DNA from: Cellulomonadaceae bacterium
Lineage (GTDB): Bacteria; Actinomycetota; Actinomycetes; Actinomycetales; Cellulomonadaceae
Direction: 5' to 3'
DNA length: 64,000 nt
Assembly (NCBI GenBank): GCA_031256435.1
Contig: JAIRQO010000038.1
Coordinates: forward strand, 52,151 to 116,150
Positions 16,161-27,258 of the stretch are shown here, piece after piece. The notes under the pieces are model-generated. The model did not search any database. It was not told the DNA's origin and saw nothing but the letters and a program-made list of their open reading frames with translations. Position numbers and translations under genes: made by a program. Each line of letters starts with the position of its first letter. The first letter of the stretch is position 1.

Positions 16161-17996
16161 TCACTCGCCGCGGAGGCGGGCTTCTTCCTCGTCCACGATG
16201 CCTGCGTCCAACTTGGTGAACACTGGTGTGGGTTTGGCAATGGGTGTGCCCGGCACTACGGGGCGTGACGCCCACGGGCGCACGCCCGAGTAATCTCCGG
16301 TGATCACGGGATACTGACGCTCGGGATCATCCAAATCCGTCACCTCATCAATCCGCGGCATCGGCGCGGCATCCCCTGCGCCACCCAGCACAGCATCCAC
16401 CGCGTTAGCCGAATGCGGCAGGAACGGACTCATCAAGGTGTTGCAATCGCTCACGGCCTGCGTCAACGTGTGCAGCACCGTGGCCAGACGCTCCGGATCC
16501 GTTTTCAGCTTCCACGGTTCCGTATCCGAGACGTACTTGTTCACGTCACTGATCACGCGCATGGCCTCGGACACTCCGGCACGCAAGCGGTTGTTCTCAA
16601 TAAACCCGCCCACGGTGTCAAATCCTGCGGTGACCCTGGCCAGCACGTCCCGGTCCACATCGGCCAACTCGCCCGGGGTGGGAATCTCGCCAAAGTTCTT
16701 GGCCACCATGGCGGCCGATCGGTTCACCAAGTTGCCCCAGCCCGCTACCAACTCGTTGTTGGTGCGCTCCAGGAAACTCTGCCAGGAGAAGTCCACATCC
16801 TGGGACTCGGGACCGTTGGAGGCCACATAGTAGCGGAAGGCGTCCGGCTGATAGCGCGCCAGCATGTCCCGCACGTAAATCACGCGACCGCGCGAGGAGG
16901 AGAACTTGGTGGTGCCGTCCGCATTACGCTCGTCCGAGAGCGGGGCCAGGTTCAGGTATTCGGAACTTACTACCTCCGTGGGGAGTTCCAGCGTCCCGTA
17001 CTCGCCCGGCTCACCGCCGCGGGAACCGCGGCCGTCGTACCCTAATAATTCCGCCGGCCAGATCTGGCTGTGGAAGGTGATGTTGTCCTTGCCCATGAAG
17101 TAGAAGGACCGCGCGTCCGGCGAGTTCCACCACGCGCGCCAGGCTTCAGGGTTTGGCGCACCGGAGGCGTCCATGCCGAATCGTCGAGCCCATTCAATGG
17201 ACGCGGACAGATACCCAATGACGGCATCAAACCACACGTAGAGGCGCTTGGTGGGGTTGTCCTCCCAGCCGGGGAGCGGCACCGGGATTCCCCAGTCAAT
17301 GTCCCTGGTCATGGCCCTGGGGCGGATGTCATCCAGCAAGTTCAGGGAGAACTTCAGCACGTTGGGGCGCCAATCCGTGCGCCCTCCCAGCCATGTTGCC
17401 AGGGAGTCCACCAGTGCGGGGAGGTCCAAGAAGAAGTGCTGGGATTCCACAAACTTGGGAGTCTCACCGTTGATACGGCTCACCGGGTTCTTCAAGTCAA
17501 TGGGATCAAGTTGCTGGCCACAGGTGTCACACTGGTCACCGCGAGCTCCGTCAGCGCCACACAATGGGCACTGCCCTTCAATGAAACGGTCCGGCAAGGT
17601 GCGTCCCGTGGAGGGACTGATGGCCCCAAAGGTGGTCTGCTCCACCATGTAGCCGTTGCGGTGAACCGTGCGGAAAAGTTCCTGAACTACCGCGTAGTGG
17701 TTCTTTGTCGTCGTACGCGTAAAGAGGTCATAGGTGAGGCCGAGGGAGGTGAGATCCTCCACAATCACGCGGTTGTAGCGATCCGCCAGAACAATGGGGT
17801 CCACACCTTCCTGCTCCGCCTGGACCAGGATGGGCGTGCCGTGCTCGTCCGTGCCGGACACCATGAGGACATCATGACCGGCCATGCGCATGTACCGGCT
17901 GAACACGTCAGAGGGGACGCCGAAACCGGCAACGTGACCAATGTGCCGCGGGCCGTTGGCGTACGGCCAGGCTACGGCGGACAGGATGTGACTCAT
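16161..17996 (-). CDS. metG: Methionine--tRNA ligase
   Basis: 611 residues. Class I signature as [13 protein letters not shown] (HIGH as HIGH within PRHIGH) near residue 9; GTDEHGTP; a zinc knuckle [18 protein letters not shown] near 145-160; and KFSSSRG at the KMSKS position. The anticodon-binding domain occupies the last ~170 residues. It has no C-terminal tRNA-binding (EMAP-like) extension, as usual in Actinobacteria. It charges tRNA-Met in the cytoplasm and lies upstream of tatD on the same strand, with a repeat between them. Confidence 0.97.
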   Translation of the reverse strand: MSHILSAVAWPYANGPRHIGHVAGFGVPSDVFSRYMRMAGHDVLMVSGTDEHGTPILVQAEQEGVDPIVLADRYNRVIVEDLTSLGLTYDLFTRTTTKNHYAVVQELFRTVHRNGYMVEQTTFGAISPSTGRTLPDRFIEGQCPLCGADGARGDQCDTCGQQLDPIDLKNPVSRINGETPKFVESQHFFLDLPALVDSLATWLGGRTDWRPNVLKFSLNLLDDIRPRAMTRDIDWGIPVPLPGWEDNPTKRLYVWFDAVIGYLSASIEWARRFGMDASGAPNPEAWRAWWNSPDARSFYFMGKDNITFHSQIWPAELLGYDGRGSRGGEPGEYGTLELPTEVVSSEYLNLAPLSDERNADGTTKFSSSRGRVIYVRDMLARYQPDAFRYYVASNGPESQDVDFSWQSFLERTNNELVAGWGNLVNRSAAMVAKNFGEIPTPGELADVDRDVLARVTAGFDTVGGFIENNRLRAGVSEAMRVISDVNKYVSDTEPWKLKTDPERLATVLHTLTQAVSDCNTLMSPFLPHSANAVDAVLGGAGDAAPMPRIDEVTDLDDPERQYPVITGDYSGVRPWASRPVVPGTPIAKPTPVFTKLDAGIVDEEEARLRGE

Positions 17997-18119
17997 GGAC
18001 GCGAGTCTACCGGCAGGGTAGGAGATGGATTGCCTTTGTGCCGCCGTGGGTATCGGAAACTCGCGTCATGAGGCCGAAAACGCACGCGAATGATTCCGCT
18101 AGCGGGTTGGGGGGTTTGG

Positions 18120-20591
18120 CTACCACGTGACCTTGCTGGTTTTGGCGGACGTTTTCACGGCCTTGAGGAATCCTGAACGCTTGGCGGTGATGCGCACCGA
18201 GATCTTCTTTCCCACGTCCTTGGACGTCACCTTGTACGTGGACCTTCGGGCTTTGGAACCGGAGATAGCATGCCCGTTGCGCAGCCACTGATAGGAGTAC
18301 ACGGTGGGATGACCCGTGAAGCCGGATTTCTTGGCCCGCAGCGTTTTCCCCACACGGTGGGCGCTGGCGTTGGCGATCTTCACCGTGCCCGGGCCAATCT
18401 GCTTCAACGTGGCCTTGGAGGACGCCTTGGCCGCACCCTGATAGCCGCTGCGTTCCGGTGTCACCTGCACCCAGAGGGACTTCCCGGCTTGGGCTTTGGT
18501 CAGCGTGAAGGTTTTCCCGGTAGCGCCGCTGATCTTGGCACTCCCGGCGTACCACTGGTATTTGTGCGACGACGGCGCAGGCGAGTACCCTGTCACCTCG
18601 GCGGTGCGCTTGTGGCCGATTTTCATAGTGCCGGTGACCTTCACGGACCCGCCGGTGAATGTGCCGTGAGTGATGGTGGTGGCCGCTGACGTAGCCGCTG
18701 CCGAGTCCCGATATCCCACGCTCCGGCCCGCGGCACGGACCGTGATCTTGTGACCGATGTCCCCCACCACGGGTTTGTACGTGGTGCGCGTGGCCCCGCT
18801 GATTGCCTTGCCGTCCTTCAGCCACTGCCAGGCGGTGCTGCTCGATGCCGGCGTGAGTCCGCTGAGCGAACCCGTGAGCGTGCCACCAAACGCCGTGGAG
18901 CCAGAAATCTTCACTGCGGGTTTCCCGGTGAAGTCTTTCCAATCCTGGCTTACGGTGATGGTGGCCTGCGTGCCGGAGATGTCATTGACCTCAATGACCA
19001 GGCCGTCCAGTTCCGTGCGGAAGGTGGCGCCCTCGGGGAACGTGGTGCTGCGCGCGGCGGAGTTGATGGCGGACACGGGGTTAGTGATGGCAGCGGTTCC
19101 GCAGTACGGGAACACTACGGTGCTGCTGCAGAATCCAGAGGCCGGTTGGATGGCTTTGGTGATCTTGACGCCGTAATCCCAGCGATAGAGGAAGCCTGCA
19201 ACCTCCATCGCTGTGGTCTTGGCGTCCTGAATACCGGCGTCATGCCCATCGTTGGCTCGCAACGTGATCCAGTACTGCTCATTGGTCAGGGGTTCTTTCA
19301 CCGTGACAGTCCGAGTTCCCGAGGATTCCGAGGAGGCCGTCAGGGTGATGGTCTCCGGGTCACGTTTCAACGGAATGGTCACCAGGCCGCGGTCAAAGCC
19401 CAGGTAGGAGGCAGGAATCCCGGAGAGTGAGCCAAAGTTACCTCTCCCGGAGTAGGACATCACATCAAAGCCGTCCCCGTAAGGCCAAATCTGACAACCA
19501 GGGTCCATAGCCTTGTCCACCCGCGAATCGTTAGGGTTCTTGCCGGGTTGTGAACTGGCGGCGTTGGGGCATACCAGCACGTTGGCGTGCTCCAAGCCCA
19601 AGTTGTGCCCGAGTTCGTGGGCCACCGTGTCCTTCTGCGGCCCCTCCCACGCCAGTGCGTAACCCAGCGGATACAGGGTTCCTGTGTTGTCTTGAATGGG
19701 GGCGGTGCCAATGGTTCCCACGCCGGTGTTGGGATCCGAAGGGCAGCCCTCGGCAATCACCAACAGGTGCTGGTTGGGGTTCCAGGTGGGCAGCATGCTC
19801 GTGGAGATGCCCAGTTGCAGCGCCGCATCCCACACGGCCCAGGGGTTGCCGCGGTCACAGGTGGGGAGTTGTCCAGCGGCGTTGACCATCTTGCTCTGGC
19901 CCATCTGGATGGCACCGCCACTCTCGGACGCCCAGTACGCGGCCATTTCCTGGAGTGCGGCCTCGGCATCTGCCTGCCAGGTGGATGACAACGCAACGTT
20001 CTTCGGAGACATCACCACCACAGAAACCGGGTGGTTGACGGCCGTTGAGGTGGCCTTGGCTGTGGGCGTTGAGGAGTCGCCGCGTGTGAGGGCTCCGGCT
20101 GTGGTCATGCCGCCGGTGCTCTCATCGGCAGTGTCATCTCCGGCGCCGTCATCTCCGGCATCATCTCCAGCAGAGGGCGCTGCTGATTCTTCGACGACGG
20201 TGACGGTGTCCACCGCACCCTCGGAGTCCAACGCCACGGTGACAAGATCGCCAACATTGGCTTCAGCGAGCACCTCGGTGGGGACTTGGGTGGGGATGTT
20301 GGTAGGCGCCTGCGCGTGTCCGCCGAGCGTGGCGCCGTCCGTGCTGTGCAGCCACACGGTGCGGTGATCATCATCCGGGCTGAGATGGGACGAATCACCG
20401 TGGGAATCAACGTCTTGGGAATCGGCCAGGACAGAGAGATATCCCGTGACTGTCTGCGACTGGCTGGGTTGGGCTGCAGCATCCGCCGAGGGGGCTTCGA
20501 GCACCATCGTCGCAGATAAAGCCCCAGTGCCCAGAACAACGGCGCCCACAACAAACGCGCCCATTGCGCTGATGCGGTGGTGGCGCCCCAT
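18120..20591 (-). CDS. Secreted metzincin zinc metalloprotease with Ig-like repeat domains
   Basis: About 823 residues from the ATG at 20591, chosen because GAGGG lies at good spacing and a signal peptide follows (HHRISAMGAFVVGAVVLGTG... ending near ADA). An upstream in-frame ATG at 20660 lacks these. Residues 80-190 are Asp/Ala/Thr-rich propeptide-like sequence. The catalytic motif HELGHNLGLEH near residue 323 gives three His ligands and the Glu base, and DVMSYSG gives the Met-turn; together they indicate a metzincin, closest to reprolysin-like bacterial proteases. Three C-terminal ~85-residue repeats carry the core YQWLRNGHAISGSK or WQWLKDGKAISGAT, an Ig-like module also found in the gene at 61693. 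Role in degrading extracellular protein is inferred. Confidence 0.88.
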   Translation of the reverse strand: MGRHHRISAMGAFVVGAVVLGTGALSATMVLEAPSADAAAQPSQSQTVTGYLSVLADSQDVDSHGDSSHLSPDDDHRTVWLHSTDGATLGGHAQAPTNIPTQVPTEVLAEANVGDLVTVALDSEGAVDTVTVVEESAAPSAGDDAGDDGAGDDTADESTGGMTTAGALTRGDSSTPTAKATSTAVNHPVSVVVMSPKNVALSSTWQADAEAALQEMAAYWASESGGAIQMGQSKMVNAAGQLPTCDRGNPWAVWDAALQLGISTSMLPTWNPNQHLLVIAEGCPSDPNTGVGTIGTAPIQDNTGTLYPLGYALAWEGPQKDTVAHELGHNLGLEHANVLVCPNAASSQPGKNPNDSRVDKAMDPGCQIWPYGDGFDVMSYSGRGNFGSLSGIPASYLGFDRGLVTIPLKRDPETITLTASSESSGTRTVTVKEPLTNEQYWITLRANDGHDAGIQDAKTTAMEVAGFLYRWDYGVKITKAIQPASGFCSSTVVFPYCGTAAITNPVSAINSAARSTTFPEGATFRTELDGLVIEVNDISGTQATITVSQDWKDFTGKPAVKISGSTAFGGTLTGSLSGLTPASSSTAWQWLKDGKAISGATRTTYKPVVGDIGHKITVRAAGRSVGYRDSAAATSAATTITHGTFTGGSVKVTGTMKIGHKRTAEVTGYSPAPSSHKYQWYAGSAKISGATGKTFTLTKAQAGKSLWVQVTPERSGYQGAAKASSKATLKQIGPGTVKIANASAHRVGKTLRAKKSGFTGHPTVYSYQWLRNGHAISGSKARRSTYKVTSKDVGKKISVRITAKRSGFLKAVKTSAKTSKVTW

Positions 20592-20704
20592 AGTGATAAC
20601 CCTCAACGGTGAAGAAAAGACTGAATTGTCATCATAGGGGGGTGACGGCAGACCTGGCAAGGCATGGCAGGCAGGCCGCAGCAGGACTTGGGGTTTCTGC
20701 GGTG

Positions 20705-20743
20705 CCGTGGTTTCGACACGGGCCTACGGCCCGGCTCAACCGA
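20705..20743. repeat. Dispersed repeat family B, short copy between eno and the metalloprotease gene
   Basis: CCGTGGTTTCGACACGGGCC followed by TACGGCCCGGCTCAACCGA. The outer part matches the copy at 16051. It contains its own small dyad GGGCC-TAC-GGCCC. The surrounding gap, 20592-20902, holds this repeat, a run of GGCTTTGTGGGG repeats (about 20762 and 20832) and the eno terminator; no gene is seen. Confidence 0.65.
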
Positions 20744-20848
20744 CGGCAAAGCCTTGCCGGGGTGGCTTTGTGGGGTGTGACTTGGGGTCCCCGCAAAGTA
20801 TTCGAAGCGCAGCGGAGAAACTTTGTGGGGTGGCTTTGTGGGGAATTA

Positions 20849-20886
20849 CGAAACCCCGCCGGGCCGATTGGCCTGGCGGGGTTTCG
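20849..20886 (-). terminator. Intrinsic terminator of eno
   Basis: Perfect 12-base inverted repeat CGAAACCCCGCC / GGCGGGGTTTCG with a 14-base loop, 16 bases past the eno stop codon. On the minus strand the right arm ends in GTTTCG followed by TAATT. Confidence 0.8.
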
Positions 20887-20902
20887 TTGATCTAGCGGGA
20901 TA

Positions 20903-22210
<1,308 letters not shown>

Positions 22211-22418
22211 CTAAGAAAAGTGACCGAGGGTGGTCGCTGGAAAGCGTAGAACCTCCGAGCGCTTCCGTGCGCGGAAATCGGCGGTAGGACGCCAAGCAAC
22301 CATTTGGACGCCCTGAGCCTAGCGCGATTGTCACGGCGAGGTAACGGTATCCGGGGTGTGTCGGCGCGGATGGCACGCTGCCCGTTGATTTGTGTTGATT
22401 TGCGACGAAGGTGGGGGG

Positions 22419-22460
22419 CGAGATTCTGCGATGCCGCTGCGCGGCCTGAATATTGACGGG
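22419..22460. repeat. Palindromic repeat family A, degenerate intergenic copy
   Basis: CGAGATTCTGCGATGCCGCT then GCGCGGCCTGAATATTGACGGG. The left arm matches the other copies exactly over GAGATTCTGCGA; the right arm has decayed (CTGAATATTGACGGG instead of CGCAGAATGACGGG). The copy lies in the 389-base gap between eno and mfd. From 22202 to 22418 I see nothing beyond the likely eno promoter region. Confidence 0.75.
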
Positions 22461-22478
22461 TGGGGTGTCGGCTGATTC

Positions 22479-22540
22479 GCCGTGGGGGTGTGGATGTACG
22501 CGTACGACCCCTCGTACGCGTACATCCACACCCCCACGGC
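22479..22540. terminator. Perfect 29-base hairpin downstream of mfd
   Basis: Positions 22479-22507 are an exact inverted copy of 22512-22540, around the four-base loop CCCC. The arm includes GTGGGGGTGTGGATGTACGC. It starts 51 bases after the mfd stop. There is no U-run after the hairpin on the mfd transcript, so it may terminate poorly or serve as an mRNA-stabilising or protein-binding structure instead. Confidence 0.75.
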
Positions 22541-22590
22541 GTTTGCTCACGGTCAGGTTTCAGCCCCGCCAGGAGATTGCCGGGTGGTGT

Positions 22591-25500
22591 CTAGGCCGGG
22601 CGCGAGGGTTCGAGGATGATCTCGATGAGGTGGCGGGCCCAGGTGAGGATGTCCGCGCCACGCAGAGGTTGGCCGTTCAGTTGCTTGCTGCCCACGCGGC
22701 GGTCCGTGGGGAAGGGCACCAGGAAGGCGCGGATAGCCGGTTTCAGCACCACGCCGGGGTACAGGCGCTTGAGCCGCAAAGCCTGGGATTCGCGCAACTC
22801 CACGGGAGCAAAACGCACCATGCGACCCTGCACCGTGATTTCCGCCAACCCCACCTCGGCGGCGTACAACCGCAACGCGGCCACGTCAAAGAGCAACCCG
22901 GCGGCCTCGGGCAACAACCCGTAGCGGTCCAGCAACTCGGCCCGGACGCGTTCTAACCCTGCTACATCTCCGGCAGCAGCGATCTTCCGGTACGCCTCCA
23001 GGCGCAGGCGCTCGGCCCCAATGTAACTCTCCGGCAGGTGCGCATCCACGGGCAGTTCCACGGATACTTCCGTGCGGGCTGGCTCGGCCTCGCCCTTGAA
23101 CGCGGCCACGGCCTCCCCCACCATGCGCACGTAGAGGTCAAAACCCACTCCGGCAATGTGCCCGGATTGTTCGCCGCCCAGCAAGTTGCCAGCACCGCGA
23201 ATCTCCAGGTCCTTCATGGCAATCTGCATTCCGGCGCCCAAGTCCGTGTTGGCAGCCATGGTGGCCAGCCGATCATGGGCTGTTTCCGTGAGCGGCCTCT
23301 CCGGCGGGTACAGGAAATACGCATACGCGCGCTCGCGCCCGCGCCCCACGCGGCCCCGGAGTTGATGCAACTGAGAAAGCCCCATCCGGTCCGCGCGCTC
23401 CAGAATCAGGGTGTTGGCGTTGGAGATGTCCAGCCCAGTTTCCACAATGGTGGTACACACCAGCACGTCCACCTCGCGGTTCCAGAACTGCCGGATCACG
23501 CGGTCCAACTGGGCTTCGCTCATCTTGCCGTGCGCCACCGCAATATGGGCTTCCGGGACGAGTTCTCGCAGCCGAGCCGCCGTACGATCAATGGACTCCA
23601 CCCGGTTGTGGATGTAAAACACCTGACCCTCACGGAGCAACTCCCGGCGAACGGCCGCCGTGATCTGTTTTTCGTCGTACGCACCTACATACGTGAGCAC
23701 GGGATGACGTTCCTCCGGCGGCGTGGCCAGCGTGGACATTTCCCGGATGCCCGTGACGGCCATTTCCAGAGTGCGCGGAATAGGTGTGGCGCTCATGGAG
23801 AGCACGTCCACCTCGGCGCGCAGTTGGGTGAGCGTCTCCTTGTGCTCCACCCCAAAACGCTGCTCCTCGTCAATGATGACCAGGCCCAGGTCCTTGAATT
23901 GCACGGTTCCGGTCAAGAGCCTGTGCGTCCCAATCACCACGTCCACCGAGCCGTCCTTCAGGCCCTCCAGTGCGGCCTTGGACTCCTTAGCCGTTTGGAA
24001 CCGGGACAGCGGCGCCACGTTCACGGGGAATCCGGAGAACCGATCCGTGAACGTTTCATAGTGCTGCTGCACCAGCAACGTGGTGGGCACCAACACGGCC
24101 ACTTGCTTGCCGTCCTGCACGGCCTTGAACGCGGCCCGAATGGCAATCTCGGTTTTCCCGTACCCCACGTCTCCGCAGATCAGGCGATCCATGGGGGTGG
24201 GTTTCTCCATGTCCGCCTTGACCTCATCCATGGTGGAGAGTTGGTCCGGCGTTTCCACGTGAATGAACTGATCTTCCAACTCCCGCTGCCACGGTGTGTC
24301 CGGGCTGAACGCGTACCCTGTGGTGGCCATGCGCGCGCCGTACAGGCGGATCAACTCCGTGGCAATCTCGCGCACGTGTTTGCGCGCTTTGGCCCGCGTG
24401 TTCTTCCAGTCCGCGCCGCCCATCTTGGACAGCGTGGGGGATTCGCCGCCCACGTATTTGGTCACCTGATCCAGTTGCTCCATGGGGATGTAGAGCCGGT
24501 CAGCTGGGTGGCCACGTTTGGACGCAGCATATTCGACGACGAGGTATTCCCTGACTGCCGCGTTCGGTGGAACCCCCATGGTGCGCTGCGTCATCTCCAC
24601 AAAGCGGCCCACACCGTGCTGGTCATGCACAATGTAGTCCCCGCCCTTGAGTTGCAGCGGGTCCACCGTGTTCCGCCGGCGGCTGGGCAGCGTGCGCATG
24701 TCCCGGGTTCCCTGCCCGGCGCGGCCCGTGAGATCCTGCTCGCTGAACACGGCGAGGTTGAGATTCGGTGCCACAAACCCTTGCCCCACCAGCGCAGGAA
24801 GTACTGACACCACATGCGGCTGCGGCGGACCCGTGAGGTTGGGCACCACCACGGCGGGGCAGTGCGCCGCCATGAGTTGTTCCACTATCCGCGTGGCTTG
24901 GCCGGGCCCTTCCGTGGTGAGGACCAGTTCCCAGTTCTTGGCGCAGAGGTCCTTGAGATCGGCGGTGGCTTGCGGGAAATCCCCGTGGTAGGCCTGAACG
25001 TCACGCGCGGCCACCGTGATGGTGGAGGTGGCGTCCTCGTCCAAGCCAAAGGAGTTGAAGGTCCACCAGCCCAGGTGCCGGTCCATGGCTGTTTCCTGCG
25101 CCTCGGAAAAGCTGAGGAAGGAGGCCGCCGAAAGGTCAATGGGGGTGCGCGTTGTAGGCGACGACGATGGAATGGAGATTGTGGAGGCGGCAGCGGCGGC
25201 GGTGCTGGTCCAGGCGGCGGCCAGGAACTCCGCCGAGGTGGTGAGTAAATCCTCGGCGCGGCGGCGAATCCGCTCGGGTTCATCAACCACCACCAGGGAT
25301 TCCGCGTCCACCAGGCTGAGCACCGGAACCATCTGGTCCACCAGCACCGGGGCGAGCGATTCCATGCCCTCCACCGCAATGCCTTCGGCAAGTTTCTTCA
25401 GCATGTCCCGCGCCGTGGGGATGGTGTCCGCGAGCGCCGTGGCCTTGGCTCGCACGGCATCCGTGAGCAGGATTTCCCGGCAGGGAGGCGCCCAGAGTCC

Positions 25501-26361
25501 ATGCTCAGCAATCTCTAGGGACCGCTGGTCAGCCACAGAGAACCAGCGGATTTCCGTGACCTCATCACCCCAAAAGTCGATGCGCACCGGGTGGGCTTGG
25601 GTGGGGACAAAAACGTCCAGAATTCCCCCGCGCACCGCAAACTCGCCACGGCGCTCCACCATGTCCACGCGCGTGTAGGCGGCGGCGGTGAGGCGCTGCG
25701 CCACGTCCGTGAGATCGGCGGTGTCCCCCGTTTTGAGGGCCACGGGTTCCAGGTCTCCCAGGCCCGCCACCACGGGTTGCAGCAAGGCGCGCGTGGGGAT
25801 GATGAGGATGCGGATGGGGCCAAAGGGGGACGTGGGGGCGAGATTCTGCGAGACCGCTTCGCGGACCGCAGAATGACGGGAAGGAGACGCGGCAACGGAG
25901 CCCGCAGAATGACGGGTAGGAGACGCGGCAACGGAGCCCGCAGATTGGCGGGTGTGAGGGGAAGCCCCTGCGCTGCCCGCAGATTGGCGGGCAGGTGGGG
26001 TCTCCGAGGCGGATTTCACCGGGTGGGCCAGGCGGCGGAAAACGGAAACGCGGCCTGCCACCGTGTCAGCCCGCGGGGACAACCGCTCATGCGGAAGCGT
26101 TTCCCAGGCTGGAAGTACGGCTACGGCCTCACCTTCGTCGTCGGGCATGTACGCCCTGACGGCAATGGCCAACTCCTCGGCCCTGCGGCTCGTGGCGGTG
26201 ATCACCACCATGGGCCGCTGCCGTGAGGCTGCGACGAGTAAGGGCGCGCGAACGCCCACCGGGCACACCACGTCCCCGTAGCCGCGCGTGGGGACTTCGG
26301 CGAGGAATGCTGAAGCCCCCGGATCGCGCAGCAGCGTGGGGAGGATGCCCGAGAGGTTCAC
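22591..26361 (-). CDS. mfd: Transcription-repair coupling factor Mfd with in-frame repeat insertion
   Basis: 1256 residues, somewhat longer than the usual ~1150-1200. It frees RNA polymerase stalled at DNA lesions and recruits UvrA. The UvrB-homology region is N-terminal; the RNAP-interaction region begins KGGDYIVHDQHGVGRFVEM; the helicase motifs are GDVGYGKTEIAIRAAF (Walker A), DEEQRFG (DExx box), SATPIPRTLEMA and QLRGRVGRGRERAYAYF (motif VI). At residues ~123-177 an Ala/Ser/Arg/Pro-rich segment interrupts the UvrB-like domain between RRLAHP and PFGPIRILIIP. It is coded by palindromic repeat family A and its tandem duplications. The start at 26361 matches the family's N-terminus. Confidence 0.96.
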   Translation of the reverse strand: MNLSGILPTLLRDPGASAFLAEVPTRGYGDVVCPVGVRAPLLVAASRQRPMVVITATSRRAEELAIAVRAYMPDDEGEAVAVLPAWETLPHERLSPRADTVAGRVSVFRRLAHPVKSASETPPARQSAGSAGASPHTRQSAGSVAASPTRHSAGSVAASPSRHSAVREAVSQNLAPTSPFGPIRILIIPTRALLQPVVAGLGDLEPVALKTGDTADLTDVAQRLTAAAYTRVDMVERRGEFAVRGGILDVFVPTQAHPVRIDFWGDEVTEIRWFSVADQRSLEIAEHGLWAPPCREILLTDAVRAKATALADTIPTARDMLKKLAEGIAVEGMESLAPVLVDQMVPVLSLVDAESLVVVDEPERIRRRAEDLLTTSAEFLAAAWTSTAAAAASTISIPSSSPTTRTPIDLSAASFLSFSEAQETAMDRHLGWWTFNSFGLDEDATSTITVAARDVQAYHGDFPQATADLKDLCAKNWELVLTTEGPGQATRIVEQLMAAHCPAVVVPNLTGPPQPHVVSVLPALVGQGFVAPNLNLAVFSEQDLTGRAGQGTRDMRTLPSRRRNTVDPLQLKGGDYIVHDQHGVGRFVEMTQRTMGVPPNAAVREYLVVEYAASKRGHPADRLYIPMEQLDQVTKYVGGESPTLSKMGGADWKNTRAKARKHVREIATELIRLYGARMATTGYAFSPDTPWQRELEDQFIHVETPDQLSTMDEVKADMEKPTPMDRLICGDVGYGKTEIAIRAAFKAVQDGKQVAVLVPTTLLVQQHYETFTDRFSGFPVNVAPLSRFQTAKESKAALEGLKDGSVDVVIGTHRLLTGTVQFKDLGLVIIDEEQRFGVEHKETLTQLRAEVDVLSMSATPIPRTLEMAVTGIREMSTLATPPEERHPVLTYVGAYDEKQITAAVRRELLREGQVFYIHNRVESIDRTAARLRELVPEAHIAVAHGKMSEAQLDRVIRQFWNREVDVLVCTTIVETGLDISNANTLILERADRMGLSQLHQLRGRVGRGRERAYAYFLYPPERPLTETAHDRLATMAANTDLGAGMQIAMKDLEIRGAGNLLGGEQSGHIAGVGFDLYVRMVGEAVAAFKGEAEPARTEVSVELPVDAHLPESYIGAERLRLEAYRKIAAAGDVAGLERVRAELLDRYGLLPEAAGLLFDVAALRLYAAEVGLAEITVQGRMVRFAPVELRESQALRLKRLYPGVVLKPAIRAFLVPFPTDRRVGSKQLNGQPLRGADILTWARHLIEIILEPSRPA
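25839..25991. repeat. Palindromic repeat family A, in-frame and tandemly amplified inside mfd
   Basis: The full element GAGATTCTGCGAGACCGCTT...CCGCAGAATGACGGG occupies 25839-25880. The right-end block CCGCAGAATGACGGG recurs at 25902; a variant CCGCAGATTGGCGGG recurs at 25938 and 25977. Spacings are 36, 36 and 39 bases, all multiples of three. The mfd frame is preserved, giving repeats such as RHSAGSVAASPT. Confidence 0.9.
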
Positions 26362-26380
26362 GTACTACAGGCTACCTGGA

Positions 26381-27214
26381 CTAGAAACTACCCGGTGCGG
26401 GGTAGTGGGTGATGTGCTCCCAGGTACCGGGTTCTTGGGCAATGAGCCAGGACCACAGAACGATGGCGCCGATGGACAGGACCACGCCCAGAGCACCGAG
26501 GACGATGCCCGCAATGGCCATGCCGCGGCCTTTTTTGCCGTTGATCTTGGTGCGGTTGACGCCGATGATGCCGAGGATCAAGCCCGCGATGGACCCGAAC
26601 ACCGGGACCACGGCGATGGCGCCGAGGAAGCCCAGAAGCGAGGTGACCAGCGCCGCAATGGACACACCGTCCGTGGCTTGGACTGCCTGGGCCGGGGCGT
26701 ACGGGTACTGCTGAGCGCCGTATTGCTGAGGGTTGTATTGCTGGGCGTAGGGGTCCTCCATATAGGGGTCCTGGGCGTAGGCGGGCTGGGTGCCCGGGGC
26801 TGCATACACCGGCGGCTGCTGCTGGGCGTAGGGGTCCGTGTTCGGCACTCCGGCTTGCGTGGCATACGGCGCTTGGGCCGGGGCAGGGGTGGGCTGCGCC
26901 GGGATGCCGTCAGCAGGCTGCGCCGGGCCGGCCGATGCCGGGCTGGCCGGAGCCTGCGCGGCCGGAGCCGTCACATTCGGGTTCGCGTCAGCAAACGGAC
27001 TCGCGGGGACAGCGGGAGATGGGGTTGCCGCAGCCTGGCCGTAGCCGGGCATCCACGGGTTCGGCGGAGCGAGCGGGTCCCGCACGGGCTGGGCAGCGGC
27101 GGGAGTGACGGGCGAGGCCGGAGTGGTGGGAGTTGCGGGCGTGGCGGGAACGTCCGGGGTGCTCGGCACGTCCGGCGTGGACAGGCCCGGGTTGGCAAAG
27201 GGATCGGTAGTCAT
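26381..27214 (-). CDS. DUF4190-type membrane protein with Pro/Ala-rich N-terminus
   Basis: 277 residues. The first ~185 are low-complexity Pro/Ala/Thr/Gln, with YAQQ-, DPYAQQYNPQQY-like repeats. The C-terminal ~85 carry two membrane segments: SIAALVTSLLGFLGAIAVVP, and GMAIAGIVLGALGVVLSIGA after KINGKKGRG. This is the DUF4190 pattern (NTLAITSLVxG...G...GhHAl), common in Actinobacteria, with the charged loop between two helices. Function unknown. An AAGGAA site precedes the ATG. It sits between mfd and pth on the same strand. Confidence 0.82.
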   Translation of the reverse strand: MTTDPFANPGLSTPDVPSTPDVPATPATPTTPASPVTPAAAQPVRDPLAPPNPWMPGYGQAAATPSPAVPASPFADANPNVTAPAAQAPASPASAGPAQPADGIPAQPTPAPAQAPYATQAGVPNTDPYAQQQPPVYAAPGTQPAYAQDPYMEDPYAQQYNPQQYGAQQYPYAPAQAVQATDGVSIAALVTSLLGFLGAIAVVPVFGSIAGLILGIIGVNRTKINGKKGRGMAIAGIVLGALGVVLSIGAIVLWSWLIAQEPGTWEHITHYPAPGSF

Positions 27215-27258
27215 AGTGTTCCTTGGTTGTACGTAAGAGGAAGCAGGAAACGCAGTGT

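Noticed and set aside
23038..24807. 589-codon open frame opposite mfd
   Set aside because: Shadow of mfd with His/Arg/Gly bias; no conserved motif.
25866..25991. Possible CRISPR array in mfd (regular 36-39-base spacing)
   Set aside because: Repeats are only ~15 bases identical, the spacers are also alike, the frame is kept and no cas genes are present.
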